Assembly: GCA_022575985.1 (NCBI GenBank)
Contig: JAKSXM010000263.1
Span: forward strand, 6,304,001 to 6,368,000
Source: Anagrus nilaparvatae
Lineage: Eukaryota > Arthropoda > Insecta > Hymenoptera > Mymaridae
Length of the DNA: 64,000 nucleotides
Direction: 5' to 3'
Shown here: in pieces, positions 10,674-21,920 of the stretch
How positions within the stretch are numbered: position 1 is the stretch's first letter
Layout: each line of letters opens with the position of its first letter
The notes under the pieces: model-generated
Seen by the model: the letters and a program-made list of their open reading frames with translations, nothing else
Told to the model about the DNA's origin: nothing
Databases searched by the model: none
Program-made: the position numbers and the translations under genes

Positions 10674-12348
10674 TTTAAAGAGAGCTGTTTTCTGAGCGGA
10701 ATTTTTGGTTTTTAATTTTTAAAAATTCACCACGCCAAATAGAAAAAACCGATTTGGACTTGCAAGGTCTCAAAAATTTTTTCAAAGAATCTACTTTTTT
10801 GTGGTTTTTTTATTTTTAACTTATCTTTGCAAAACATAACCTAAAATTGCAAAAAACAGCGAATAGCCTTAAAAAAATGGCAGTTTTACAATTAAGATTT
10901 TTTTAAGAACAGTAGACATAAATTTTATGAAAAAACACGAAAAAACTACATGCAAAATTACAATTTTTTAGAAAAAGGTTTTCTATTTTTTTGCTAAAAA
11001 TTACTGCTTTATTGACAGCGCAAAGTAAGAAGTCTTCTTTTTTCTAACTTTGGGCATACGCAGCTAAAAATTTTTAAATGCGACCCCCCAATTTTTCTTT
11101 CTAGAAGTTACACATTTTCCATGTACTTTCACGTGAAAAAATTTTTTTTCTATTTGGGACACCACTAAAAGGTGTGTAAAATATCTAAAACTACCCCAAA
11201 AAGGGGTGTTTTTGCTGATCTCGTACTTTTAGCATCCAGGATATGCTCATTTAGATTTTTTGGGTCGCTAATCAAGAATTTTGACTACTTTTCTATAAAT
11301 CATCAATATTTTACCATAAAAAAGGAGTCGAGATTCTTGATTAGCGACCCAAAAAGCCTATATGGGCATATCCTCGACGCTCAAAATACGGAAATAGCAA
11401 AAACACTCCTTTGAGGGGTAGTTTTAGCTATTTTAAGGGTGAAATATTGATAATTTATGAAAAAGAAGTCAGAATTCTTGATTAGCGACCCAAAAAACCT
11501 ATATGGGCATATCCTGATGCTAAAAGTACGAAAATAGCAAAAACACCCCTTTTAGGGGTAGTTTTAGTTATTTTACACATTTTTTAGAGATAGTTTTAGC
11601 TATTTAAAGGGTGAAATATTGATTATTTATGAAAAAGTAATCGAAATTCTTGATCAGCGACCCAATAAACCCGTATGGTGCAAATCTGAGCGCACAAAAT
11701 GCAAATATGTTCAAAAAAACCCATTTTGGGAGTAGTTTTTGCTAATTTAAGGGTGAAGCCCGCATTTCTTTACGAAATGACCTCAATTTTTGTGTTCAGC
11801 GACCAAAAACACTTATAATAGAGCAAATCTCATGTTCGCCAGTGAAAACACAACGAAACCCGTATTTTGATTAGAGTAAAACTAGAAAAAAAAAATTTTT
11901 TTCACGTGAAAGTACATGGAAAATGTGTAACTTCTAGAAAAAAAAATTGGGGGGTCCCATTTAAAAATTTTTAGATGCGTTTGCCCAAAGTTAGAAAAAT
12001 GAAGACTTTTTACTTTGCGCTGTCGATAAAGCAGTAATTTTTAGCAAAAAAAAAGAAAACCTTTTTCTAAAAAATTGTAATTTTGCATGTACTTTTTTCG
12101 TGTTTTTTCATAAAATTTATATCTATTGTTCTTAAAAAAATTGTAATGGTAAAACTGCCATTTTTTAAGGTTATTCGCTGTTTTTTGCAATTTTAGGTTA
12201 TGTTATGCAGAGATAAGTTAAAACTAAAAAAGTAGACCCTTCGACAAAATTTTTGAGACCTTGCACGTCTAAATTGGTTTTTTCAATTTAGCGTCGTGAA
12301 TTTTTAAAAATTAAAAACCAAAAATTCCGCTCAGAAAACAGCTTTAAA
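10674..12348. repeat. 1.68-kb palindrome with internal GGGTCGC modules
   Basis: The left end TTTAAAG-AGAG-CTGTTTTCTGAGCGG is mirrored by CCGCTCAGAAAACAGCTTTAAA at 12348. The arms pair over several hundred bases; for example CACGTGAAAAAATTTTTTT near 11130 has its complement near 11895. The centre is near 11511. Between the arms a module containing GGGTCGCTRATCA recurs in both orientations at 11262, 11338, 11480 and 11651, each followed or preceded by a box like ATATGGGCATATCC and by short GGGGTAGTTTTAG repeats. No reading frame is credible. Confidence 0.88.
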
Positions 12349-12830
12349 AAGTATGAGTACATTAATTACCCCTGAATTTATCATATGGAGAGTGAAGTTG
12401 ATCGATATTTGAGTCGATTAGTATAGGTTAGAAAAGTGCAACCTCCCCAATTTTTCGCGCTATTTTCAAAAAACCACTTTTCCAATTTTATTTAAATGGG
12501 GCACATTTTGGCCAATATCATCAAAACCAATACTAAAAATTAAAATCCGACTTCGGGAGGTTTTTTGTTATCAAAAAACTACCACTTCCTGAGAATCTCA
12601 AGTCGATCCTTTCCAGAGCAGATTTCGCCGAATATTCACCCCCCCCCCCCCCTTTAGATTTTGTTTAGATGATTTTTTTCAATTGGCTCCTTGACGATGC
12701 CGGTTAAGAGATCAAGATTAATATGCATAAATTCATGTGCATAAATTCTTGGTCCAGATCTAAATTGTGTGAAATTTTATGTGAAATTTAATTATATTTT
12801 CTAAATAAGTACATTTAAAAAATTATTTAA
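12349..12830. other. Spacer with a poly-C tract
   Basis: Unremarkable sequence except for a run of 14 C at 12639-12652. No gene recognised. Confidence 0.5.
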
Positions 12831-13085
12831 CTCTTTCCTGAGGAATCTCCCTAAATCGTTCTCTGTGTGACTTGCATTAGTATGCGTGTATGGAGTAGTA
12901 CTACAGCTATGTAGTAACGTTAAAAATTTTTTTTATTCATTAAATATAAAAATATTAGTTATTTACAAATGATTTATCAAGTATTCTATTTTAAATAAAT
13001 TAATATATTAAATAAATAAAGTAAAATAAACTGCGTAAAGCGTATATCACGTGACTTGTGGTGGGGGCAATTCCTCAGGAAAGAG
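12831..13085. mobile_element. Short TTAA-flanked hairpin element (MITE)
   Basis: A 16-bp perfect inverted repeat (CTCTTTCCTGAGGAAT and its complement) bounds 255 bp. TTAA sits immediately outside both ends (12827-12830 and 13086-13089). TTAA duplication is characteristic of the piggyBac superfamily. The element is too short to code for a transposase and would be non-autonomous. Superfamily assignment rests only on TTAA. Confidence 0.7.
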
Positions 13086-13580
13086 TTAAAAAAAAAGTAA
13101 AATAGACAATTAAGACCATTTTGTTATTGCTAATAAGGAACCATAGTTCCAATTACTTGGCAGCAATTTTTCTTTTGCACTAAAAATCGACTCCTTACCT
13201 TATTTAAAGAGACGGAGAAAATACTTTCTTTTTTTTTCTTTATAGTCCCATTTTGAGTTTTTTATGACTTGAAATCATTTTTGAGCGTATAGTATGAATT
13301 TAGTATGAACGTACAGTATTTCTATAGCATGTTTCCTAGGTGTCGTACGTAAAAATGGACTTTAAAAACAATAGTAGCAGCCCCAATAACTAAGAAAATT
13401 TGTAGCCAAAAATATTGATACTTTAATTAAAAAATATTAAAATGGCTTCACTTTTAATGGTTTAACAAAAATAAATGTCTAGGATTTAAATAGATAACCC
13501 AATTATTGATAAAATTTGACTTTTAAGATGAAACATAATAGGCATATTTCTTGAGACCGTCGATATATTTAATAAAATAA
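13086..13580. other. Spacer
   Basis: No gene or repeat recognised. Confidence 0.4.
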
Positions 13581-14660
13581 TCTATTAAAGTTTTTTTCAG
13601 ACTATTAAAGTGGTGTAGTTTGAATAGACTTGACGTTAATGTCAAAAAATGCTTTATTATTTCTTTTAATCGCTTTAACAATTTCATTGATTTTAACTAC
13701 TATCTTAATGAAACAGAATCTTGCGAGAGAGTAGCTCTGATTAAAGACCTTGGTGTTATTATCGACTCCAAACTCACCTTCAATGATCATATTACTTTTA
13801 CAATTGCAAACGCTAATAGATCTTGGAGTTTAATCAGAAGACATTCTACTAGATTTAATGAAGTAACTATAAAAATTTTATATTATAGTTTAGTAAAATC
13901 TCAAATTATGTATGGATCTAGTATCTGGAGGCCAATTTATAAAAATTGTATTGATAGACTTGAAAAAGTAAATCATAAATTTATTAGATTTTTAGCTTTT
14001 AAATCTGGATCACCTATGAATGTTAATGATCATAGCTACTCTGAAAACGCTTTAAAATTCAATGTCTCAACAATTGAATCTAGTATGAACGCAAATGATA
14101 TAATTTGGATGCAAAAAATATTAGATAACATTATAAAATGTTCTGAATTATTTAATCTCTTATCTATCAATGAACAATCGTCTTATAAATTTAGGCTGAT
14201 TAGAAAATTCTCATTGAAAACTTTTAAATCAAATTATCTTAATAGAGAATGTTTATACAGAATTTGCTCATTGTATAATGAAAATCTTAATAAATTTTCA
14301 AGCTTATTAAAATTGGGACATCAAATTGATACTCTAGCATTTCATTTAAAAAAAATATTTAAAAAATTTTAAATACTACTTTAACTTTCCTTTGTGAACA
14401 CTTAATTTATTTAAAGATTTATTAAAAAATTTTATTTTACATATGTATTTGAAATTCATTATAATTATTTTATTATTTTACTTATCTGCACATTTTGATA
14501 GATTTAAAAATAGTATAATTATATTATTAATTTATTTGTACAAAACTTTATATATATATTTTTTTTAACAACAAGAACATCTAGTTGTATATTATTGTAA
14601 TTGCCTTCGGGCGTAAATAAAATAAAATAAAAAAAAATAAAAATAAAAATAAAAATAATT
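13581..14660 (+). pseudogene. 5'-truncated LINE, C-terminal part of reverse transcriptase protein plus 3' tail
   Basis: An open frame from about 13581 to the TAA ending at 14372 (250 codons from 13620) matches the region after the RT palm of Jockey/CR1-like LINE proteins. It has a WCSLNRLDVNVKK-type thumb start, then KDLGVIIDSKLTFNDHI, a YGSSIW box and a Leu/Phe-rich end. The copy at 54500-57393 has the same order of boxes (KDLGIFFEDNLSFNAHI, YGSIIW), so both belong to one clade. The catalytic palm and endonuclease are absent, as expected from 5' truncation during target-primed insertion. The 3' UTR contains a CCTTCGGGCG hairpin-like box near 14602 and ends in an A-rich (AAAAT)n tail near 14660. 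Confidence 0.85.
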
Positions 14661-14714
14661 TTGTCCTTAAGTGGCAAAAATTTCGCTGTGCACACTTTTT
14701 TTTCATACATTTTT

Positions 14715-14825
14715 TTGAAAGCTAATCCGAGGACCAAAATCTCTGAAAAATAGTAAAAACTATTCAAACCAGAATCTACCTTTTTATAGGGTTTTTTTTG
14801 CAAAATTTTGGAATTGAAGTTGAAA
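14715..14825 (+). repeat. Outer part of the left arm of a foldback repeat, split by the P element
   Basis: The sequence up to 14825 resembles the complement of about 24330-24420 (shared AGGGTTTTT and AAAATTTTGGAA boxes). It resumes at 21433, after the P element. The last eight bases, AGTTGAAA (14818-14825), are the left copy of the P-element target duplication. Confidence 0.75.
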
Positions 14826-15417
14826 CATGGATACACAACTTATATGGATATAACATTCAAAAAAAAATGTGGCTAATTTTAGAAAGAGAGAGTATGATTT
14901 TTTTCCGGCCTTTTATCCTTTTCTAATAGTAAGAGTAGGGGAAAGATTCTTTCAAGAGATTCTTTTAATGTCTATATAATACATGTAATAAATTAATGAA
15001 TTCATGAATTTATAATTTTATTATGACAATAAATCTCATCTTTTTTTTCCCTATATTTACTCAAATATTATTATTATTTTCAAAAATAAAGCATTTAATT
15101 TTAAAAGATTATATTATTTTTAGGTATGTATAATTTTTTTATTTATACGGTGAATTATAAACATTTTATTTATATAACAAAATGCATCAGATTTCCAATT
15201 TTCCAAAGTTATCGGGATTTCTTTAGAAACATTTAATTATAATCTTTTTATTTTAGGATATTAAAACATTGATTTTTTATTTTGATAATAAAAAAACTGT
15301 CTTTTTTCAAAAAGATTTTTTTTCTTATACTAATAAAATTAAACTTTTTTTTTATTAAAAATATTATTTTACAATATTCAAAAAAAAAAAAATATTTAAT
15401 GAATTTAAAAATTTTAA

Positions 15418-15935
15418 GGAGTTATGACCCTAATTGGAAATGATGACAGAACTGAATGAAACAGGAAAATTATTAAAGCTAAACAAGTTGAATAGAACTT
15501 GGTTTTATTTTTGTTACCACATTAATTTTCATTTTAATGCAAATTAAAAATAGGCAGTTTTACATTGCTCTTATGGAAATTCACATTTGGAGCTTACAAT
15601 AAGTATGATAATGATGACACAGGGAGATGAAACTAATTAAATATGATAAATAAATTGTCAAAGATTATATTTCCAATTTATTTTATCTAAGTTACCACAT
15701 TCAATCATTAATTATTCAGTGAAAACCAAGTTTTAGCAAGTACCATAACCTAAAATAACAATGTTTTTTCATAATTTATAAAATTTAGATAATTTTGTTT
15801 GCAATAATATTAAATAATAAACACATTTTTTAATATTTTTACGATTAATTTTATTTTAAACTGCAAATTATAAAAAAAAAATAGCGTCGGTAATGTGGAT
15901 ATTTGCTTTTTTTTTCCAATTGGGGTCATAAGTCC
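15418..15935. mobile_element. TTAA-flanked hairpin element inside the P element
   Basis: The ends GGAGTTATGACCCTAATTGG and CCAATTGGGGTCATAAGTCC form an inverted repeat of about 20 bp with two mismatches. TTAA lies directly outside (15414-15417 and 15936-15939). It is 518 bp with no coding capacity. A stretch of about 60 bp resembling the left flank (15350-15416) reappears at 15963-16025, so the neighbourhood has also undergone local duplication. Confidence 0.62.
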
Positions 15936-15939
15936 TTAA

Positions 15940-16055
15940 GTGGAAAAATCATAAATTTTATGGTCCATATTATTTTACAATAGTATTCAAAAAAAAAAAA
16001 AATATTTAATGAATTTAAAAATTTTAAGTTGAAAAATCATAAATTTTATGGTCCT
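15940..16055. repeat. 88-bp direct repeat
   Basis: AAAAATCATAAATTTTATGG occurs at about 15943 and again at about 16030. Part of the intervening sequence matches 15350-15416. Confidence 0.7.
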
Positions 16056-16337
16056 TAATTTGAATATTAACCGATTTTAACATCTTGCGTATTCAATAAC
16101 ATTTTTGAGTTTTACTATTATCTTATTGGTTCTTGTAAAATTAAAAAATTTTAAATTATTTAACTTATTAATACGTGGGGTTGTATTAAAATTTGAAATC
16201 AGTATTGAATTAAATCTTGACAATTCCAGTTTAAGTTTATGTTACCAACGATTATTTATTATTTTTCGTTTTCCTAATTTTCCGACTTCGTCAACCGGCT
16301 TTATTAATTTTTGAAAAAAAGTGTACTTTTTTAAAAA

Positions 16338-16879
16338 ATGAGTCACGATATGTGTGTAGTTTGTAAATATAAGGATTCACGTTTTTTGGATGCAAGTAAG
16401 AGGATATTGCATGAGTAAGTACAGAACTTATTTAATTTTCGTGATTATTAGTAATTAAAATAATTATTTTTTATTTTTAAAAAAGTAACTAAACAATTTT
16501 TTTGTCTTACAATGGCTGTTTAATTATGTTATTTTTATTTTTGTTTAAGTCATTTAAAATTGTTGAAAACAAATAAATTTATATCTTTAATTTTATAAAT
16601 AAATTAAGATATCCTAATATTTTAATTAAGGTTCCCGAAAATTGATGAACTGAAACAAAGTTGGCTAAAAGCTTTAAAAATTAATGAAGTTGCTAATGGT
16701 GCTAAAATATGCAATGTGCATTTTTCTTCTAATGATTACAAAGTTTCAGTAACCGGAGGAAAATCCAAAAGGTTAATGGTAAATGCTGTACCCAGCAAAA
16801 ATTTAAATAATTTTAATTTATATATTGACCAAAATCAAAAAAGGGGTTGGACAGAAGCTTTTAGCGCAGAAAACGAAGG
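16338..16879 (+). other. First THAP zinc finger (exons 1 and 2 of the transposase)
   Basis: Exon 1 gives CVVC near its start and ends CAT-GA before GTAAGT. Exon 2 resumes in phase after an AATTAAG acceptor. It supplies FPKIDELKQSWLKAL, ICNVHF (the C-x2-H half of the C2CH zinc site) and an AVPS box. This is the full canonical THAP order C-x2-C, Pro, Trp, C-x2-H-F, AVP. Confidence 0.9.
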
Positions 16880-16902
16880 GTAAGTTCAAATATTCTTATT
16901 GT

Positions 16903-17487
16903 CCCTGGTGAAAAAGATAGAAAGCGCTGAATAAGCGCTTATTTTCAGCGCTAATTCATCACTAAATCAGCGCTTATCTAGTGCAAAAAAAATAACTTAA
17001 ATTTTTTTTTTTTATTTTTAAAAAATTCTTAAGGGGAGGGTGGAGGGAGTTCTTTTAAAATGACGGAAAATTTTCTGCTCCAAAATTGGCCAAATTTTTC
17101 GAAAAAATTCCGAATTTTTAAAAATTAAAAAAATAATAGTAGAAGATAGTTTCAGAGGGTTTTCATGAGTGCTTAGCTCGAATTTTATACTTATTATTAT
17201 TTTTTTAATTTTAAAAAATTTGACATTTCGGACCAGAAAATTTGAATTTCAAAATTTAAGTATAAAATTCGAGCTCAGCACTCTTGAAAACCCTCTAAAA
17301 CTATCTTCTACTATTATTTTTTTAATTTTTAAAAATTCGGAATTTTTTCAAAAAAATTGTCCAATTTCGGGTACGCTATTTTAAAATAACTCCCTCCACC
17401 TTCTCCTCAATAATTAAAAAAAAAATTTTTAAGTTATTTTTTTTGCACTAAATAAGCGCTTAATCAGCGCTATCTTTTGCACCAGGG
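16903..17487. mobile_element. Hairpin MITE inside transposase intron 2
   Basis: The ends CCCTGGTGAAAAAGATAG and CTATCTTTTGCACCAGGG are complementary with one mismatch. AGCGCTGA-TAAGCGCTTA boxes follow on both sides, and the two halves pair across nearly the whole 585 bp, with the centre near 17195. It lies between the GTAAGT donor at 16880 and the acceptor before 17551, so it would be removed with the intron. I could not identify a convincing target duplication. Confidence 0.82.
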
Positions 17488-17550
17488 GTATTTATGTTTT
17501 ACACGTTTAAATAACTGCAAATGCAAAAATACATTATTCCAAAATTTTAG

Positions 17551-17748
17551 AATGTTAAAAGTTATTAATGGTATCCAGATTTCTAATAAGCATTTTCGAC
17601 CTGGTCATTATAAAACTTCATTGATAGATGAAAATTTAAAATTTTTAAATGACAATGCTTTATCTAGCCGCTTAGATAATACTGGTTTAAATACATTTCC
17701 AAATCCAAAACGAGACTGGACTGAAGCTTTTGGAAAGGAAAACGAACG
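17551..17748 (+). other. Second, degenerate THAP half-domain exon
   Basis: This exon aligns with exon 2 without large gaps: NGIQISNKHFRPGHYK against NGAKICNVHFSSNDYK, LNDNALSS against MVNAVPS, and PKRDWTEAFGKENER against QKRGWTEAFSAENEG. Both end in the same phase at a GT donor. The zinc-binding Cys of the C-x2-H half is Ser here, so this half cannot hold zinc in the usual way. It looks like an internal exon duplication in the ancestor of this transposon. Confidence 0.8.
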
Positions 17749-20707
17749 GTAAAATAATGCTCTCTTATTTAATAAAATTTTTTATGTAGAATTATGTGCA
17801 ATTTAAAAAATTTTATCAATACTTTCTAGAATATTAGCGGAAACAATAAACACTCAAAAATTACATGTCAAACCTAGAATTACAAGGTATAAACAAGCAT
17901 TCTCATAAATATTTATGGTTTAAGCTGGTTTTTTTATTTTTTAGCAATATTCCCGTAAATTTTTATGTTCCTTATAGAAAAACGAGTGGACAACTTGGCA
18001 ATAAACAAACTGAACAAAAAGATCACATTCCAATAGAAGAAAAAATTACTAATGACGATTTGTTACTGAAGGATGCAAATTTTTCTATTACAGAAAATAA
18101 AGAGAAATTAAAAATTTTAAGTAAGAAAATTATTAATAGGAATGATTTCTCGTCAGAATCTAGTTGGCAGAAATTTTTTATATACAAAAGACAATCATAT
18201 GCAAAAAATAGGCAAATACTAAGGCTGAAAAAATCTAATTCTTATTTAAAAAATAAAATTACGTCTTTAGAAAAAGAATATTCTTTAAAAAACAAGGAAA
18301 CAATTATTGTGCAAAAAGTTAGTATACACTGTTTCGATTTTTTGTATTATACGGTAATAAAATTTACATTATTTTTAACTAATTAATATTTTTATATTTC
18401 TTATAAGGAAAAGTTGCCAGATTTTCTTTTTGATTTAATAAAAAGAATAATATCAAATAAAAAAAATAATGAGTACACAATCGCACTTCAAATTTTCGCA
18501 AGAACTTTGCACTATTATTCTCCAAGAGCCTACAGATTTATGAGAAAAGAATTAAAAAATCAGTTGCCGCATCCAGGTTCTCTATCAAGATGGGTCAAAG
18601 ATGTTGAATGCAAGGCAGGACTAAATTTACAAAACATGGAACTTCTAGCTTCAATGGTTGAGACTGAAGAAAAGAAAAATTTGAAATTGGTGTTTAATTT
18701 TGACATGGATGAAGTGAGCATTAGGAAAAAGGTAGAATAGGATGGTAAAAATTTTATTGGATTTGTAGATTTAGAGTCTGAATCGAATCTTATTTTCAAA
18801 AATATGAATATTGAAGATGTTCCTGTACAAGCTACATATTGTTTAGTATTCCTTTTAGTTAGTATTAACAGTAATATTAAAATTCCAATAGCTCATTATT
18901 TTATTGATGCTTTGAGTGGTAATGAAAAAGCTATTTTAGTCAACAATGCCTTAAAGGTACTAAATTAATATAAAATAAACGTTAAGTCTATTTGCTTTGA
19001 TGGGATATCTTCAAATATATCAATGTGCGAAAGTTTGGGTGCTAAATTGTTACGTCAATCTGTAGATAACGCAAAAATTTTTTTTTTACATCCAATTACT
19101 TTAGAAAAAATATATTTGTGGTACGATCCAAGCCATATGCTCAAACTAGTTAGAAATGTTTTTGGGCACAAGGGTATAATTATTGTCGATAACAAGCAAA
19201 TAATTAATTATAAGTACGTAATAAAAATAGTTAAATTACAAAAAGCTATAGGATTAAGATACGCGAATAAATTAACAAAACGTCACGTTTTTTATCATAA
19301 CGAAAAAATGCGAACATCATTAGCAGCCCAACTTTTAAGCAATTCCACTTCAGCAACACTTCAATGTTTAGAAAAACTCGAACCTTTGAATATTTTTTTT
19401 CAAGGATCATCAGCAACCGCAAAATTTTGTAGAACATTTAATAATATTTTTGATCTCTTGAATACTAGGAATACTATTTATAAAAAATATACATATAAAG
19501 CTCCACTTACTAAGGATAATGTTAAAAAAATTAAAGGAGAATGCCAAATTTTTGTAGAATACATTAAAAATTTAAAAATTAAAGTAAAGACTAAAAAAGG
19601 AGAATTAGTAACCAAATGTGTATTAAACACTCGTTTAAAGACTGGATTTTTCGGTCTTATCGTGTGTTTAAAAAATCTAACAGTATTATTTGACGATCTT
19701 CTTTCGCACAAATATATATCGTATTTGCTAACTTTTAAACTGTCCTAAGACCACATTGAGCACTTTTTCGACAAAATACGCCAATTGTTCGGATGCAACA
19801 ATAATCCTTCAGCCCAGCAGCTAACACCTGCTTTTAAAAAATTAATGTTGCATGTAAATGTTAGTGTCTCAAAAAGAGCAAATTGCATTCCTCAAGATGA
19901 CACCAGATTGCTTAGCATTTTGGGGAAGAAAAAAGAAGAAAATAAAAATAATACTAACAATGTAAATAAAGAATCAAATAATTCAAATAATTTAAACAGT
20001 TTGGATAAATTTAGTAATTGTAACGATCCAAATAATCTAAATAATTTTAATAATGATAACACTGTAAATAATATAATAACAGCTTTGCCTGAAGATGTAA
20101 TTGCAGAATTTTCTGAAATTACAGAAACAGATTTTCTCATGTTTTATAATAACTTTAGCAGGATTAACCAAAATTTTTCTAATTTGCATATAGATGTCAT
20201 AATTGAGAACATTGCAGGATCTGTTGCAAATAAAGTTTCTAAAAAAATTAAATGTGATGAATGTACTAAGAAACTGTTTGCCACTTATAAAAATGATAAA
20301 GATAAGTTCTTGTTAATAAAATTGAAAGATCTCGGTGGTTTAAAATATCCTTCCGATTTAGTTGTCAATATTTGTGAATCGGCCGAAAAAGTTATTAGAA
20401 CTTATCAAAAGAATATTTTTACAACTACTAATCTAATGGAAAAAATGACAATTGATGCCTTTAACGTACTGCAAGATTATTCTCAAGATCCATTGAAAAG
20501 TTTTTGCAAAGATCATGAAAAAAGGTTGATAAAATTAATTTTAGCAAAATATTATGGTCTTCGCATACATCATGAATGCTATTTATTATTAACAGAAGAA
20601 GACCAATGTCGTATGCTAAACAATAAGATAACTTTATTTCGTCATCAATAAAATAAGCTTTTTGATAATATATTATATTTATAATAATATACTATATTTT
20701 TAAAAAA

Positions 20708-21190
20708 TTTTCTCGAAAGTGAAATGACTTTACTATATTTAAAAATTTTAATAATTTTAATAATTTTTTTATATATAATATATTTCTAAGTCTAGTTCTT
20801 GCAATTATTTTTCAGTATATTATTTAATTAAATGTGTCATTATCATAATTATTTATTATAAACTATTTTTCTTACTAATTAGAATTATCTTAGGCGATGT
20901 ATAAAATTACGTATATTTGTAATAAATTTTATAATATTTTTAAAAACCAAAAAATATATTTTTATTTTCTCGAAAGTGAAATGACTTTTCTATATTTAAG
21001 AATTTTTATAATTTTAATAATTTTTTTATATATTATATATTTCTAAGTCCAGTGCTTGCAATTATTTTTCAGTATTATTTTATTAAATGTATCATTATTA
21101 TAAAAATTATAAACTATTTTTTTTATTCATTAGAATTATCTTAGGCAATGTATAAAATTACATATGTATGTAATAAATTTTATAATACAC
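20708..21190. repeat. Tandem duplication (~258 bp, two copies) at the 3' end of the P element
   Basis: TCTCGAAAGTGAAATGACTT occurs at about 20712 and 20970. The following ~220 bases run in parallel with few differences (for example TGCAATTATTTTTCAGTAT and TTAGAATTATCTTAGGC in both). It lies between the transposase stop codon and the right terminal repeat, where P elements carry subterminal binding sites. Confidence 0.88.
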
Positions 21191-21432
21191 TTAAAAATAT
21201 AAGTTTATTCTTTTTATTTGTTTCCTTTTCATTTACTATAATTTTATATTTCTCCAGTTTCTTCATCTACGCTTTTAGCCCCTACCAAAATTTAAGATCG
21301 AATATATATTCTTTAAGTTAGTAAGAGATATAGAGCCGGAAAAAAATGTATCTTACTCTTTCTAGCAGTAGTAATTTCTCACTTATAGGTTCTTATACAG
21401 GACGTTATATCCATGTAAGTCGTGTATCCATG

Positions 21433-21745
21433 AGTTGAAATGATCAAATTAATGCCAATTTGTCAAGACTGGTCACCAAATTATTGAGTGTGCTTGATAA
21501 TAGACCAAATTTGAGAAATTCGGGTAAATTATAGGGGAGAAAAATTACCCTTAAAATAAGGAAAATTTAAAAAAAATTAGAAAAACGGTTAAAAAATTTT
21601 TTCTTGCTTTTTTCTTTGCAACAGAAATATTATATGGTAATTTATAACATATTTGATACAAAAGTTTTAACTTTTTAATCTTGGATCTAGTATTTAATAA
21701 TATTGCATGGCATTTTATAATTTTACAATCTATTAATCGTCTCCA
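21433..21745 (+). repeat. Inner part of the left arm of the foldback repeat
   Basis: After the AGTTGAAA duplication the sequence is the complement of about 23950-24335, with matching boxes GATCAAATTAATGC, TCAAGA-TGGT and ATCTTGGATCTAG. Together with 14715-14825 it rebuilds one arm. The segment 21746-21920 would be the loop or spacer of that foldback. Confidence 0.82.
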
Positions 21746-21920
21746 GGGGTGAAAAAGGGTGAAATCTACCCTTAAAATTTTGGGGTGATTTTACACCCGA
21801 GGGAAATGAAACAATTTTCTTTACTAATAATTTTGTTAATTTTGCGGCTTCAAAAGAAAAATTATTTTGAGCTAATAAAATTCAACTTTTTTTAAAATTA
21901 CAGTTATCACTCATTTTTTA

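Larger units (their letters stand above)
16338..20651 (+). pseudogene. THAP-domain P-element transposase, six exons, three nonsense mutations
   Basis: P-element transposases bind the transposon ends through an N-terminal THAP zinc finger and cut with an RNase-H-like core. Exons inferred from GT/AG sites with consistent phase: 16338-16414, 16631-16879, 17551-17748, 17830-17886, 17945-18317 and 18408-20651, about 1,065 codons. Exons 1-2 encode the THAP domain; exon 5 ends in a Lys-rich, coiled-coil-like stretch. Exon 6 has the family landmarks in order: FDMDEVSIRKKVE, FDGISSNISM, WYDPSHMLKLVRN, then DHIEHFFDKIRQLFG-CNNNP, where the family usually has Gly-Gly. In-frame stops are TAG at 18738-18740 (Trp expected), TAA at 18966-18968 and TAA at 19746-19748 (Gln expected, just before DHIEHFF). 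No frameshift was seen, which suggests recent inactivation. An Asn-rich insert lies at about 19945-20070. Splice sites are predictions. Confidence 0.92.
14826..21432 (+). mobile_element. P-superfamily DNA transposon, complete termini
   Basis: The element begins CATGGATACAC and ends with the complement of the same sequence. The outer 29 bp of the two ends agree at 27 positions, and weaker inverted similarity continues for about 100 bp (TTTTTTCCGGC is shared). It is flanked by a perfect 8-bp duplication, AGTTGAAA, at 14818-14825 and 21433-21440. Eight base pairs is the P-element duplication size and CA...TG ends are usual for that superfamily. It contains one THAP-type transposase gene (16338-20651) on the plus strand and two unrelated hairpin elements. 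The transposase has three stops, so this copy cannot supply its own enzyme, although its ends could be mobilised in trans. Confidence 0.93.

Noticed and set aside
10397..10715. Overlapping frames on both strands
   Set aside because: No family resemblance; the region lies between palindromes.
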